Of a stretch of DNA of 26,127 nucleotides, positions 1-12,600 are shown in pieces (positions within the stretch are counted from its first letter, which is position 1; each line of letters opens with the position of its first letter). The notes under the pieces were generated by a model that did no database searches, was not told where the DNA came from, and saw nothing but the letters and a program-made list of their open reading frames with translations. Source of the DNA: Actinomycetes bacterium (GTDB lineage Bacteria > Actinomycetota > Actinomycetes > Mycobacteriales > Mycobacteriaceae); assembly GCA_023461275.1 (NCBI GenBank), contig JAEYMI010000091.1, positions 1-26,127 on the forward strand, read 5' to 3'. The translations under genes and the position numbers were made by a program.

Positions 1-2
1 GG

Positions 3-640
3 GCTCGGTTGTATCGGACGGGTGATGTGGTGCGGTGGGGTGTTGGTGGTGAGTTGGAGTATGTGGGGCGTAGTGATTTTCAGGTGAAGTTGCGTGGGCA
101 GCGGATTGAGCTCGGTGAGATCGAAGACGTCATCCTCTCAGCCCCCGGCGTGGTGCACGCATCCGCCGCCGTGGTCGATTCCCCTGCAGGACAACACCTG
201 GTCGCCTATGTGGCCCCGGAGACCGTCGACCTGGAGATGATCGAGAACCAGGTTGCCAAGCGCCTGCCGGATTACATGCGACCCACCACCTGGGTACCGC
301 TGGCGGCGATGCCGCTGAACTCCGCGGGCAAGGTCTCGCGTCGGGACCTGCCGGCGCCGGAGTTCGGGCCGACCGGCGAGTTCGAACCACCACGGGGAGT
401 GGCGGAGACGATGATCGCCGCCATCTTCGCCGAACTCCTCGGCGCCGACGAGGTCGGGGTCACCGATTCGTTCTTCTCACTCGGTGGAAACTCGCTGTCG
501 GCAACACGATTGGCGGCCCGCGCCGCAGAGGTCCTCGGCGTCGCGGTCTCGGTGCGCGACGTCTTCGAGGCGCCGACGGTCCGCGGTCTCGTCGCCCTCT
601 CCGGCGACCGGGGCACCGGACTCCCGCCGATCGAGGCCGC
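3..640 (+). other. NRPS module 1 (partial): end of A domain plus PCP
   Basis: Only the C-terminal subdomain of the A domain is present: YRTGD (A8), the GRSDFQVKLRGQRIELGE block, LPDYMRP (A9) and NSAGKVSRRDL (A10, with the catalytic lysine). The substrate-pocket residues lie upstream of the window, so the amino acid cannot be read. The carrier protein follows at about residues 130-205 with GGNSL, and S162 takes the phosphopantetheine. The next C domain looks like an LCL type, so this module probably delivers an L-residue. The first roughly 120 bases have markedly more T-ending codons than the rest of the gene. Confidence 0.9.
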
Positions 641-3600
641 ACAACCACGGCCGCAACGGATTCCGTTGACGTTCGCCCAACAGCGGATGTGGTTCATCAA
701 CCGCCTCGACCCATCGTCGTCGGCCTACAACATGCCGATCGGACTGCGCCTGCGCGGAACTCTGGACGTTGCCGCACTACAGCGGGCGATGGTCGACGTC
801 GTCACCCGGCACGAGGTGCTGCGCACCACCTTCCCGTCTGTCGGTGGTGTCCCGGAACAGGTGATCGGCACCGCCGACGGCGTCGAACTCACCCTGGACT
901 GGCAGGTCGTCGAGGAGCGCGCAGCGGTCGAGGATGCGGTGCGCCGCGGGTTCGATCTGACCGCGGAACAACCGATCCGCGCGCGGTTGTGGCGGATCTC
1001 CGACGACGAGGCGATCATCGTCGTGGTTCTGCATCACATCGCCGCCGACGGTGAATCGTTGCGGCCCTTGGCACATGACCTGCTCACCGCGTACGGCGCC
1101 CGACGACGCGACCTCGCACCAGAGTGGGCGCCGCTGGGAGTCCAGGTCGCCGACGTAGCGCTGTGGCAACACCGGGTGCTGGGATCGGCCGAGGTGGCCG
1201 ACTCCGTGGTCGGGCGCCAACTCGACTACTGGGCAACACAACTGGCCGGTTTGCCGGACGTCGTCGCGCTGCCCACCGACCGTCCGCGGCCGGTGGTCGC
1301 GTCCGCACGCGGCGCCCGGGTCGAGTTCACCGTTCCCGCCGAGGTCGCCGCCGCGGTCGCCGAACTGGCCCGCACGCATGGGATGTCGGAGTTCATGGTG
1401 GCGCATGCCGCGCTCGCGGTACTGCTCGCGCGGTTGGGCACCACCGACGACGTGGCCATCGGCACCCCGATCGCCGGGCGTGGACAATCGGCACTGGATC
1501 CCCTGATCGGTATGTTTGTCAACACGCTGGTGCTGCGTACGCCGGTGGATTCGGCGATGACCTTTGCCGAACTCCTCGACGATGTGCGGTCGGTGGATTT
1601 GGCCGCGCTCGACAACGCCGACGTACCGTTCGAGTCGGTCGTCGAACGGGTGAATCCGACTCGCTCGCAGTCTTTTGCGCCGCTGAGTCAGGTGTGGCTG
1701 ACCTTCGATCCGTCGTCGGTTGCCGAACTCGCCTCCGAATCGTTGACCACCGAAGCCTTCGAGGGCCTAAGCGTGCAGGCATTGGAACCGTTCGAGATCT
1801 CGGCGAAGGTCGACCTCGTCTTCGGTATCAGCCCCGGCGGTGGCACCGAGACCGGCGTCGATGCGGGCTGGTTCGGGTCGGTGATCTATGCGACCGACCT
1901 GTTTGACGAGGCGTCGGTGCGCCTGCTCGCGGAACGATACGTGGCACTGCTCTCGGCCCTGGTACACCGGCCCGGTGGCGTCGTCGGTGACGTCGACCTG
2001 ACCCTTCCGTCGGATCCGGTCCTCACCTCCGAACCGGCCATCGCACTGCGGGATTCCGCGAGCGCCGAGGCGGTGGCACATCGCTCGCTGACCGACCTGT
2101 TCGGTGCCGCGTCGGCGACCGCAACCAGCCGGATCGCGGTGCGCGATGCAGGCGGACACGCGCTCACCTACGGTGAACTCGACGCCGCATCGTCGGCGGT
2201 GGCCGCCGGACTCACCGAACATGGCGTCGCGCCCGGCGACATCGTCGGGGTGGCCACCACCCGCTCGGTGGATCTGATCGTCGCCATCCTCGGTGTACTC
2301 AAATGCGGCGCAACCTATCTCCCGCTCGACACCACCAACCCGGCGCAACGACTGGCCTACATCGTCGACGACTCCGCGGCATCGGTCATCATCGCCGACC
2401 CGACGTCGATCATCGAGATGCCCGCCGAGGTCACCGGCACCGCTACGGTTCTCGACGTCACCGGGTTACGAGCGAGTGCGGCCGATGTACCCAACGTGAG
2501 CATCGACCCACGGATGCCGGCCTACGTCATCTACACCTCCGGTTCCACCGGCAAACCCAAGGGCGTCAAGGTCACCCACGGCGATGTGCTGGCGCTACTG
2601 GCCGCTGCCGGAGAGGATTTCGAGTTCCGCGCCGACGACGTCTGGACGATGTTCCACTCCTACGCCTTCGACTTCTCGGTGTGGGAACTCTGGGGTCCAC
2701 TGAGCACCGGTGCACAGCTCGTGATCGTCGATCGCGAAACCACCCGCGACCCAGACGCTTTCGTCACGTTGCTCGCCGAACACCGGGTGAGCGTGCTCAA
2801 CCAGACACCGTCGGCCTTCTACCAGCTGATCGACGCGCGGCTGCGGTCCGGCGTCGACTCCGGCGATCGCACTGATCTGGCGCTGCGCTACGTGATCTTC
2901 GGCGGTGAGGCACTGAGCTTCGAACAGGTCCGCCGCTGGTATGAGGCGTGGCCGCACGACCCGGCGCGCTTGGTCAACATGTACGGCATCACCGAGACCA
3001 CCGTGCACGTAACCTTCCGGCCGCTGAGTCCGGAACTCGTCGCCGACGGTGAAGCCTCCCTGATTGGTCGGCCGCTGTCCTCACTGGGCCTGCACCTCCT
3101 CGACTCCCGACTGCATCCGGTGCTGCCGGGCGTGGTCGGCGAACTCTACGTCACCGGAACGCAATTGGCCCAGGGCTACCTGGGCCGCGGCGAGCTGACC
3201 GCCGGCCGGTTCGTGGCCAACCCGTTCGGTACCACTGATACCGCGGACACCCGCATGTACCGCACCGGCGATCTGGCCCGACGGGTACGGGCCACCGACG
3301 GTTCCTGGGACATCGAATACCTGGGCCGCGGCGACGCCCAGGTCCAGCTCCGCGGCTTCCGGATCGAGTTCGGCGAAGTGGAATCCGGGCTCCTCGCCGC
3401 CGACGGCGTCACGGCGGCCGCCGCGGACATCCGCGAACTGCCCGGTAGGGGAGAACAACTGATCGGCTACGTGGTCGGGGAAACCGCTGATACACAGGCG
3501 ATCCGCGCCGCCGCCGCTCGCTCGGTCCCGGCTTATATGGTCCCCGACGTGGTGGTCATCGTCGACACACTCCCGCTGACCGCGAACGGAAAGCTCGATC

Positions 3601-6600
3601 GGACCGCGCTCGCGACCCCCGACGTCGACGGCGTCGGTGGCGACGTGGTGGCGCCAGCCGATGCCGACGAGGCCACCATCGCCGAGATCGTCGCCGACGT
3701 GCTCGGGGTGGAACAGGTCAGCGTCGTCGAATCCTTCTTCGACATCGGCGGAAACTCGCTCTCGGCAACACGAGTCATCGCTCGGATCGTCGACGCACTC
3801 GACGTCGACATGACGGTGCGCGACATCTTCGACGCACCGTCGGTACGCGACCTGGCCGCACTGGCCGCAGCCCGTGCGCCACGCCAGACCCGGGCCATCG
3901 TGCCGATAACGCCACGGCCGCAACGCCTGCCGCTATCCACCGCACAACTGCGCATGTGGTTCATCAACCAGTTCGACACCGCCTCGGCTGCCTACAACAT
4001 CCCGCTCGCGCTGCGGCTGCGCGGCGGCGTCGACATCGATGGGTTGGCTGCCGCCGTCGGCGACGTCATCGACCGGCATGAAGTGCTCCGAACCATCTAC
4101 CCGGCAGATGACGCGGGGACGCGACAAGATGCCGGACCGCGACAAGTGATCCTCGACCCCGCGCGGGCCCGAGAGATACTGCAGTGGAACACCGTTGAGA
4201 CCGTCGCCGACCTCACCGCCATCGCCACCGCAGGATTCGACGTTGCCGTTGACCTGCCCATCCGGGGCGCAGTCCGCGCTGCCGACGACGGCACGGTGGA
4301 GATCGTCGCGGTGGCCCACCACATCGCCTTCGACGGCGAATCGGTGCCGGTGTTCGTGCGAGACCTGCTGTCGGCGTATGCCTCCCGGCTCTCCGGTGCT
4401 GAGCCGACGTTCGCGCCGTTGCCGGTGCAGTACGTCGATTACGCGATCTGGCAACGTGAGGTGCTTGGCAGCGCAGCCGACCCGGCCTCGCCGATTGCCG
4501 CTCAATTGGCCTACTGGCGCGCTCAACTCGCCGATCTGCCGGTGGTCACAAACCTGCCGATGGATCGGCCCCGGCCCGCCGTGGTCGACACCACCGGCGC
4601 CGTGGTGGCCACCGAGGTCGACGACGCGGTGGCGCAGCGCGTCGAAGAGTTCGCCCGCACCCACGGCGTGACCACCTTCATGGTCTCGCATGCCGCGTTG
4701 GCCGCGGTGATCGCCCGGTACGCCGCCACCACGGATGTGGTGATCGGCGTACCGATCGCCGGACGTGACGACATTGCGTTGCGCGATCTGGTCGGCATGT
4801 TCGTCAACACCCTCGTGCTGCGGACCGCAGTCGACCCATCCCGGACCGTCACGCAGTTCGTTGCCGACATCCGGACCGTCGACGTCGACGGATTCGCCCA
4901 CGCCGCTGTCCAATTCGACGATCTGGTGGAAGAGCTGGCACCACAGCGATCGACATCGCATGAACCGCTGGTACAGATCGCGTTCACGCACAGCTCGGCG
5001 GGTGCGGGGGAGGACACCGCGGCAGGTCTGGCGTCGGCGGGTGTCGACGCCGAAGCGCTCGACGTCGCGTCACCGGTGGCGAAGTTCGATCTGACGGTGT
5101 CGGTCACCGACCGCGGAGTGCGGTCGCCGATGCGTGCCGAGTTCGTCTACGCGACAGCACTGTTCGACGAGACCACCATCGAGGATCTGATGGCGGCGTG
5201 GGCCGACACGCTCGCCGACATGGTCACCCATCCGGACCGGCCGGTCGGTGACATAGCGATCGCCGATAGGTCGACGTCCGGCCCGGCCCGCGGCGCACTG
5301 CAGGTGAGCCGGAACTCAACGGGCGTCGCCGGCGTCGCCGCCGACGGCGGAGTCACACAACCGTGCACACTGGTGGACCTGCTCGCAGCGCGCACGCTCG
5401 ATCCCGCCCGCTCGGCAATCATCTCTGGTGATGCCGAAATCGATTACGCCGCATTCGAAGCGCGCACCAACCGAGTGGCACGAGCCCTGATTGCCGCCGG
5501 CGTGCGTGTCGGAGACGTGGTCGCCATCGGCCTGGAGCGATCGGTGGATTCAGTGATCGCGGTGTTCGGTGTGGCCAAGGCGGGAGCGGCCTGGGTACCG
5601 ATCGACCCGGCCTATCCCGAGGACCGCATCGATTTCATGCTCACCGATTCCGGTGCACGGCAAGGCATCACCAACGCCGCCACCCGAGACCGGCTCGGCG
5701 ACAGTGGATGCGAGTGGTTCGACATCGCCGATCTGGTCGGTGCGGACCAGCCGGAGTCGGGCATCGAGCAGTCTGAGCGTGACCGGATGGTCAGCCTCGA
5801 CGACCTCGCCTACCTGGTCTATACATCCGGTTCCACCGGGCGGCCCAAGGCAGTTGGCGTCACCCATCGCGGTATCGCCAACCTGGTCGCGGCGCTGGCC
5901 GAGATCAGCGGCACCGGAGCCCAGCGACCCGACGCCCGCGTATTGCACGTCGCCTCACCGAGTTTCGACGCCTCGGTGCTGGAAATGCTATGGTCCATCG
6001 GACTCGGCCACACAGTGGTGATCGCCGGAGTTGGTGAGTATGCCGGCGACGAACTGGGCCGGGTGATCGAGCAGGGCCGGGTGACCGACACCCTCATCAC
6101 CCCGACGGTGCTGGCGACGGTGGACCCGGTGAGTGGGGAAAGCCTGCGCAACCTGGTCACCGGCGGTGAGGCGTGCCCGCCGGAGCTGGTGGCGCGGTGG
6201 GCAACTCCGAGCGGAACAGAAACGCCTGCACGCAGGATGTTCAACTTCTACGGCCCGTCGGAGGTCACCGTCTGGTCGATGACCGGTCGCTCCGAGATCG
6301 GCCGGCCGGTCACCATCGGGCGACCCGTCCGCGGGATCGCCGCCTATGTGCTCGACTCTCGCCTGCATCCGGTGCCGGCCGGCGTCGTCGGCGAACTCTA
6401 TCTGGGCACCGATGTTGCGTTGGCCCGCGGTTATCTCGGCCGTTCCGGATTGACCGCCACGTCCTTTGTGCCCGATCCCTTCTCGGATACACCAGGCGCT
6501 CGGATGTATGCCACCGGTGACCTGGTGCGCGTCACCGGAGCCGGCGAGGTGGCATTTGCCGGCCGCGCCGATCACCAGGTCAAGATCAACGGGCAGCGCG

Positions 6601-9600
6601 TGGAACTCGGCGAGATCGAGGCCGTACTGACCGACGATCCATCGGTCGCATCGGCGGTGGTGCTCGGCGTCGCCGATGACACCGGCCGGTCCCGGCTGGT
6701 GGCCTACCTGGTGGCCGAGCCGGGAGCATCGATCCACGCCGCGAATGTGCTTGCCGCCGCGGCTGAACGGCTCGCCGGCCACATGGTCCCGCAGCACGTG
6801 GTGGTGCTCGACGCACTGCCGGTGACGCCGGGCGGCAAGCTGGACCGGGGTGCGCTGCCGGTGCCCCAGGCCACCGCGGTGATCGACGACCACGTCGACC
6901 CGTCGACCGCAACGGAGGAGACGCTCGCCGCGATCGTTGCCGGTGTACTGGGCCGCGACCGGGTAAGCGTCACCGAGTCCTTCTTCGCACTCGGCGGCGA
7001 TTCGATCATGTCGATCCAGCTGGCGTCGGCGGCCAAGGCGGCCGGGCTCACGCTCTCGCCACGAGAGATCTTCGAGAACAAGACGGTTCGCGCGATGGCG
7101 CAGGTGGTCGGCGGTACTCGCACCCAGCTCGCTCCGCTGGCCGAACTGCCCGGCGGTGCCGTCGGCGAGATGCCGCTGCCGCCGATCGTCGCCTGGATGA
7201 TCGGGGCTGCCGAACAACCGGCGGACTTCGCCGACTTCAACCAGGCCCTGGTGCTCACCGCACCACCGGAGCTCGGAGTCGACGACCTCGCCGGCATGCT
7301 CGACGCGTTGGTCGCCGCGCATCCGATGCTCGGCGCGTCCCTTGTGGAGACCGCAGCAGGGTGGGCGCTGACCGCCGGTGCCCGTCGCATCACGTCCGCG
7401 TCGGTGACCGCCATCGCTTCCGCCCACCCGGCCGGTAGCGCGGAGTTCGCCGACGACGTCGCCAACACCCACGCACACGACGCGCGACGGCTCGATCCGG
7501 CTGCCGGACAACTGATCCGGGCCGGCATCGTCACCGCCTCCGACGGCATCGGCCGCGTCGTGCTGACCATCCACCACCTCGCCGTCGACGCGGTCTCGTG
7601 GCCGATCATCGTCGAGGATCTGCTCACCGCGTGGGCACATATCGAAGCGGGACAACCGATCACGCTGCGGTCGGAGGACACCTCGGCCCGCACCTGGTTC
7701 GCCGCCGTGAGCGAGCTGAACGCTGATGCCGACGACGCGCGGATCGCGTTCTGGCGGAGCCGGACCATCCCGACGCCACTGACCCGAGACGACACGGCAA
7801 TCACCGCCGTCACACGGTTCCGCGACACCGAGTCGGTGGTGCACCACCTCGATACGTCCGTCACCGATGCGATCCTCACCGCTGTCCCGGAAGCCTTTGG
7901 CGCAGGCGTATCCGACGTCCTGCTCGCCGCCCTGAGTCGAGCGGTCCGTGGCTGGCAGACCGACCGCGGGATCACCGATTCCGGTCCGGTGAACGTGTTG
8001 TCGGAAGGTCATGGACGCTACGAGGACGTCCCCGCCCAGGGCAGCGACCCACGACGCGCCGATCTGTCCCGCACCGTCGGCTGGTTCACCAGCGTCGCAC
8101 CACTGGCGCTCGACCCGGCGACCGACATGATCCACGCGGTGAAGGCCGCCAAGGAAGAACGACTGGGCCAGCCGGACCACGGCCTCGGCTTCGGCAGCCT
8201 AGGCTTCAGAAGCGGCGGCGCGGGCGGAGCAGGATTGCCGCTACCGACCATCGCGTTCAACTACCTCGGCAACCGCGGTGCCGGTGGCGATGCCGATGCG
8301 ACATCGACTGAGACATCGACTGCGACATCGACTGGGGCGCAGCTCGAGTCGGCCGCCCTGTTGCCGGCGCCCGACGCACCCTTCCTGCCGCCGGTCATCG
8401 ACGGCGATCTGGCCGCGATGACCCCGCTGACCATCAACGCCGGCACCGTCGTCGGGCCACAAGGACGCCGGCTGAGCGTCGACTTCCGTTACGGGCCCGA
8501 CGTTCTGGACGCCGACGACATTGCCGATATCGCCGCGCGATGGGGTACCGAACTCGCCGCGATCGCCGAGTTCGTGGCCGACGGCGGAACCCCGGGTCCG
8601 TCGCCGTCGGATGTGCCGGGCAGCGGCGTCTCCCAGCACGACCTCGACATCCTCGCCGAGCAGTATCCGGGCGCATCCGTCTGGCCGCTGACCCCGCTGC
8701 AGCGTGGTCTGATGTTCCAGACCGAACTGACCGGCGCCGCCGACGTCGACGTCTACGTCACCCAGGCCGTCATCCACCTCGGCGGCGACGTGGATCTGAC
8801 TCGACTGCACCGTGCGACAGTCGATCTCGTCGGGCATCACCGCGTACTGCGTTCGGGATTCGTGCGGACACCGAGCGGTGCCGCCGTGGCCGTCATCCCG
8901 GATGACGTCGACATCGATTGGCGCACAGTCACACTCAGCGACACCTCCGATGCCACTGCGGACATCGCAGCGATCGCGGCCGCGGACAAGGTGACACCCT
9001 TCGACCTGGCGCACCCGCCGCTGCTGCGGGTCATCGCCGTCACCCACGACGGCGATATCGGAGACGGCGATATCAGCGACGGGGGCACCAGTGTCATCCT
9101 CACCAGCCATCACCTGCTGTTCGACGGCTGGTCGGCACCGCTGGTGCTGGCCGACCTTCTCGCGCTGTACGCCACCGGCGCGACCTACACCGCCACCGTC
9201 ACCGGAGGCGCCACCCGCACCGACTTCGCCGATCACGTACTCGCGCTGGCGACAACGGATTCCGCCCGTGGCCTGGCTGCCTGGGCTCGGGTTCTCGCGA
9301 CGCTGGAGGAGCCGACGCTGGTCGCACCAGGAGTGGTTCCCACCCGCGACGCGCTACCGCGCGACCTCACCATCGCACTCGACGCGCCGCTCTCGGCCGA
9401 CATCGACTCCGCGGCACGAGAATCCGGCGCCACCGTGGCGACTTTCCTGCAGGCGGCCTGGGCAATCCTGTTGTCACGCATGACCGGAAACCAGGTGGTC
9501 ACCTTCGGTGAAACGGTCTCCGGCCGGCCAGCCGACCTCGACGGTGTCGAGACGATGATCGGCTTGTTCATCAACACGCTGCCCGTCGTCGTCGACGTCG

Positions 9601-12600
9601 ACCCGGCCGAACCGGTGGCAGATCTGTTGCGGCACATGCAGGCCGACAAGATCGCCGTACTCGACCATCAGCACCTCGGTCTGCCCGACATCGCCGCCGC
9701 CAGCGGTGCGCCGGTGGTCTTCGACACCCTCACCGTGTTCGAGTCCTATCCGGTCGACGAGGAATCGGTGGTCTCGGCCGGTGGCGCCGAGGGCATCACC
9801 ATTCGCGGCATCGACACCCAGGATGCGACGCACTACCCGCTGAACCTGGCGTCTTCGCGCGCCGGTGACGAACTGCGCCTCACCCTGAAGTACCTGCCGG
9901 CCGCCTTCGATGCCGACACCGCCGCCTCGCTCGGCGCGGCGCTGGTCCAGATCGTCACCGACATGGCCCGCAGGACATCGTCGACAACCGCCGAGGTATC
10001 GCTGGTACCAAGCAACGGATTCGGCGACGTACACTGTCGCTCCGACGATGCCGTCACCCCGGCGACGCTGATCGAGTTGGCCACACGCGTGGCCACCGAC
10101 GATCCGCGCCCGGCGCTGGTATCCGGCGCAATCATTCTGTCGCGCAGTGACTTCGATGCCCGAACCAACCAGGTGGCGCGCGCACTCATTGCCCGCGACA
10201 TCGGCCCCGGTGACATCGTCGCCGTCGGAATGGAGCGGTCGCTGGACTCGGTGATCGCGGTCTGGGGAGTCATCAAGTCCGGCGCCGCCTGGGTTCCGAT
10301 CGACCCGGCACTGCCCGACGACCGCATCGCCTTCATGCTCGCCGACGCCGGCGCACGACTGGGTCTGACCACGATCGAGACGCTCACCGGACTCGACGCC
10401 CGACTCGGCGAAACAGCCACCACGTGGCTCGCCATCGATGACCCCGCAGTCACCACAGCGGCCACCGGCTCCATCGGCGACGACGAACGCCGCCGCCCGG
10501 TCACCGTCGACGACCTCGCCTACCTGATCTACACCTCGGGTACCACCGGCCGCCCGAAGGCGGTCGCGGTACCGCAGCGCGGCCTGGCCAATCTCGCTGT
10601 CGCGCTGAACGAACTGACCGGCACCCTCGACGGCGGAGAAGACACCCGCATCCTGCACCTGGCGGCACCGAGCTTCGACGCCGGCGTTCTGGAGATGCTG
10701 TGGGCCATCCCCGCCGGACACACCCTGGTGGTGGCTCCCGCCCAGGATTACGCCGGCCCGGCACTGGAACGAATCATCGAGCGCGACAACGTCACCGACA
10801 TGTTCGCCACCCCGTCGGTGCTGGCCACCCTCGACCCGCGGGTCGGCGCGGGGCTACGCAGCCTCGCGGTGGGCGGCGAGACGTGCCCACCGGAACTCGC
10901 ACACCGCTGGCTGCCGACGGTCGGCCGCATGCTCAACCTGTACGGGCCCACCGAGACCTCGGTGGTGGCCGCCGGAAAGGTGCTCGCCCCCGACGAGACC
11001 ATCACCATCGGCGCGACCATCCGCGGCATCGACGGCTACGTGCTCGACGCCCGACTGCGACCGCTGCCCCAGGGTATGGTCGGCGAACTCTACCTCGCGT
11101 CACCGGTCGCGATGGCGCACGGGTACCTCGGCCGAATCGGGCTCACCGCAACACGATTCGTTGCCGATCCGTTCCACGCCGGGCGTCGGATGTACGCCAC
11201 CGGCGACCTCGCGCGGATCACCGCATCCGGCGACATCGAGTACCGCGGCCGCGCCGACCACCAGGTCAAGATCAACGGGCAGCGCGTCGAACTCGACGAG
11301 ATCACTTCGGTGCTCACCGACGTGCCCGGGGTCGCATCGGCCGTCGTGGTCGGTGTCGGGACACCGGCGGTGGCACTCGCCGGCTATGTCGTCGGGTCTG
11401 CCGACCTCGACCCGAGTACCGACCTCGACCCGAATGCCCTGCGCGACATCATCAGCCGACGCTTGCCCGCGCACATGGTGCCGTCGAGCATCCAGATCCT
11501 CGACGCGTTGCCGCTGCTGCCGAGCGGCAAACTGGACCGACGGGCGCTGCCCGATCCCGAGGTCGGTACGACCATCGAGAACCACGTGCCTGCGTCGACA
11601 CCCGACGAGGAGCGCGTTGCGTCGATCGTCGCCGACGTCCTCGATCTGGATGGCGTTGCCGCGGTGGGCGTCACCGATTCGTTCTTCGCGCTCGGTGCCA
11701 ATTCGCTGTCGGCGGCGCGTCTGGCCGCCCGCATCGGCGAGGCCACCGACACCGACGTGTCGGTCCGCGACATCTTCGACGCGCCGACCGTGCGTACCCT
11801 GCTCGCCCGGATCGCCGAGCACACCGGAGATCGTGCACTCGCGCCGATCACCGTCACAACGCCACGGCCGGAACTGGTTCCACTGTCCTTTGCGCAGCAG
11901 CGGATGTGGTTCATCAACCAACTCGACCCGGCGGCGATCACCTACAACATCCCTGCGTTGCTGCGAATCACCGGCGAGCTCGACGTCGACGCACTGCATG
12001 CCGCCTTCCTCGATGTGGTGACTCGACACGAGGTCCTGCGGACCACGTACCCCGCCATCGACGGACAGCCGTTCCAGCTCGTGCACTCCGCGTCGATGAT
12101 CCCCGACCAATTCGACTGGGCTGCCCACCTAGCGGCCGTCGACGCCGAAGCGGCGATCACCACCGCGATGACCACCGGCTTCGACGTCACCAGCGACTGG
12201 CCGCTGCGGGTCCGCCTGGTGTCCACCACACCTGCGGATGATGCAAAGGAATTCGTCCTGGCGATGGTGGTCCACCACATCGCCGCCGACGGCGGATCGG
12301 TCGCGCCGCTGATCGGGGACCTGGTGCGTGCCTATACCGCACGCACCGCCGGAACCGAACCGGAGTTCACCCCGCTCGCAGTGCAATTCGCCGACGTCGC
12401 ACTCTGGCAGCAACGAGAGCTTGGCTCACCTGACGATCCGACATCTGTGGTCTCCGGCCAACTCGACTACTGGACAACCCAATTGGCCGACCTGCCCGAT
12501 GTACTCGAGATCCCGGCCGACCGGCCGCGGCCTCGCAAGGCATCGCATCGGGGCCGGATGCTGGACCTGACCATCGATCCCGAGATCACCGAGCGCGTGG

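Larger units (their letters stand above)
3890..8585 (+). other. NRPS module 3: C-A-PCP-E, incorporates a D-residue (substrate unassigned)
   Basis: The C domain (PLSTAQLRMWFINQ; HHIAFDG starting at residue 1437) is followed by an A domain at about residues 1788-2290 with K2277 in A10. The pocket reads approximately D-A-L-L-V-G-F-V-W-K. The A4 motif is FDASVLEM instead of the usual FDxSVWE. I cannot assign the substrate; the pocket is nonpolar. The carrier has GGDSI (S2332), the form usual before epimerases. The epimerisation domain (about residues 2385-2860) has HHLAVDAVSW starting at residue 2522, EGHGR with E2666 as expected catalytic glutamate, TVGWFTS and AFNYLG. It should flip the residue to the D-form. 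A 12-bp tandem repeat sits in this domain. Confidence 0.88.
8640..11820 (+). other. NRPS module 4: C(DCL)-A-PCP (substrate unassigned)
   Basis: The C domain opens with WPLTPLQRGLMFQ and has HHLLFDGWS starting at residue 3034. This is the pattern of DCL domains that accept a D-residue donor, in agreement with the epimerase just upstream. The A domain (about residues 3354-3845) has YTSGTTGRPKAV, FDAGVLEM and K3841. The pocket reads approximately D-A-L-F-A-G-L-V-V-K. It resembles the module 3 A domain closely, including the VLEM variant, so the two look like duplicates that have diverged in their pockets. The carrier motif is GANSL rather than GGNSL, but S3899 is intact. Confidence 0.85.

Noticed and set aside
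5988..8180. Long open frame of about 730 codons on the minus strand within the NRPS
   Set aside because: It lies opposite well-conserved NRPS domains, its translation is rich in Arg, Gly, His and Asp with no domain, and such antisense frames are usual in high-GC DNA.
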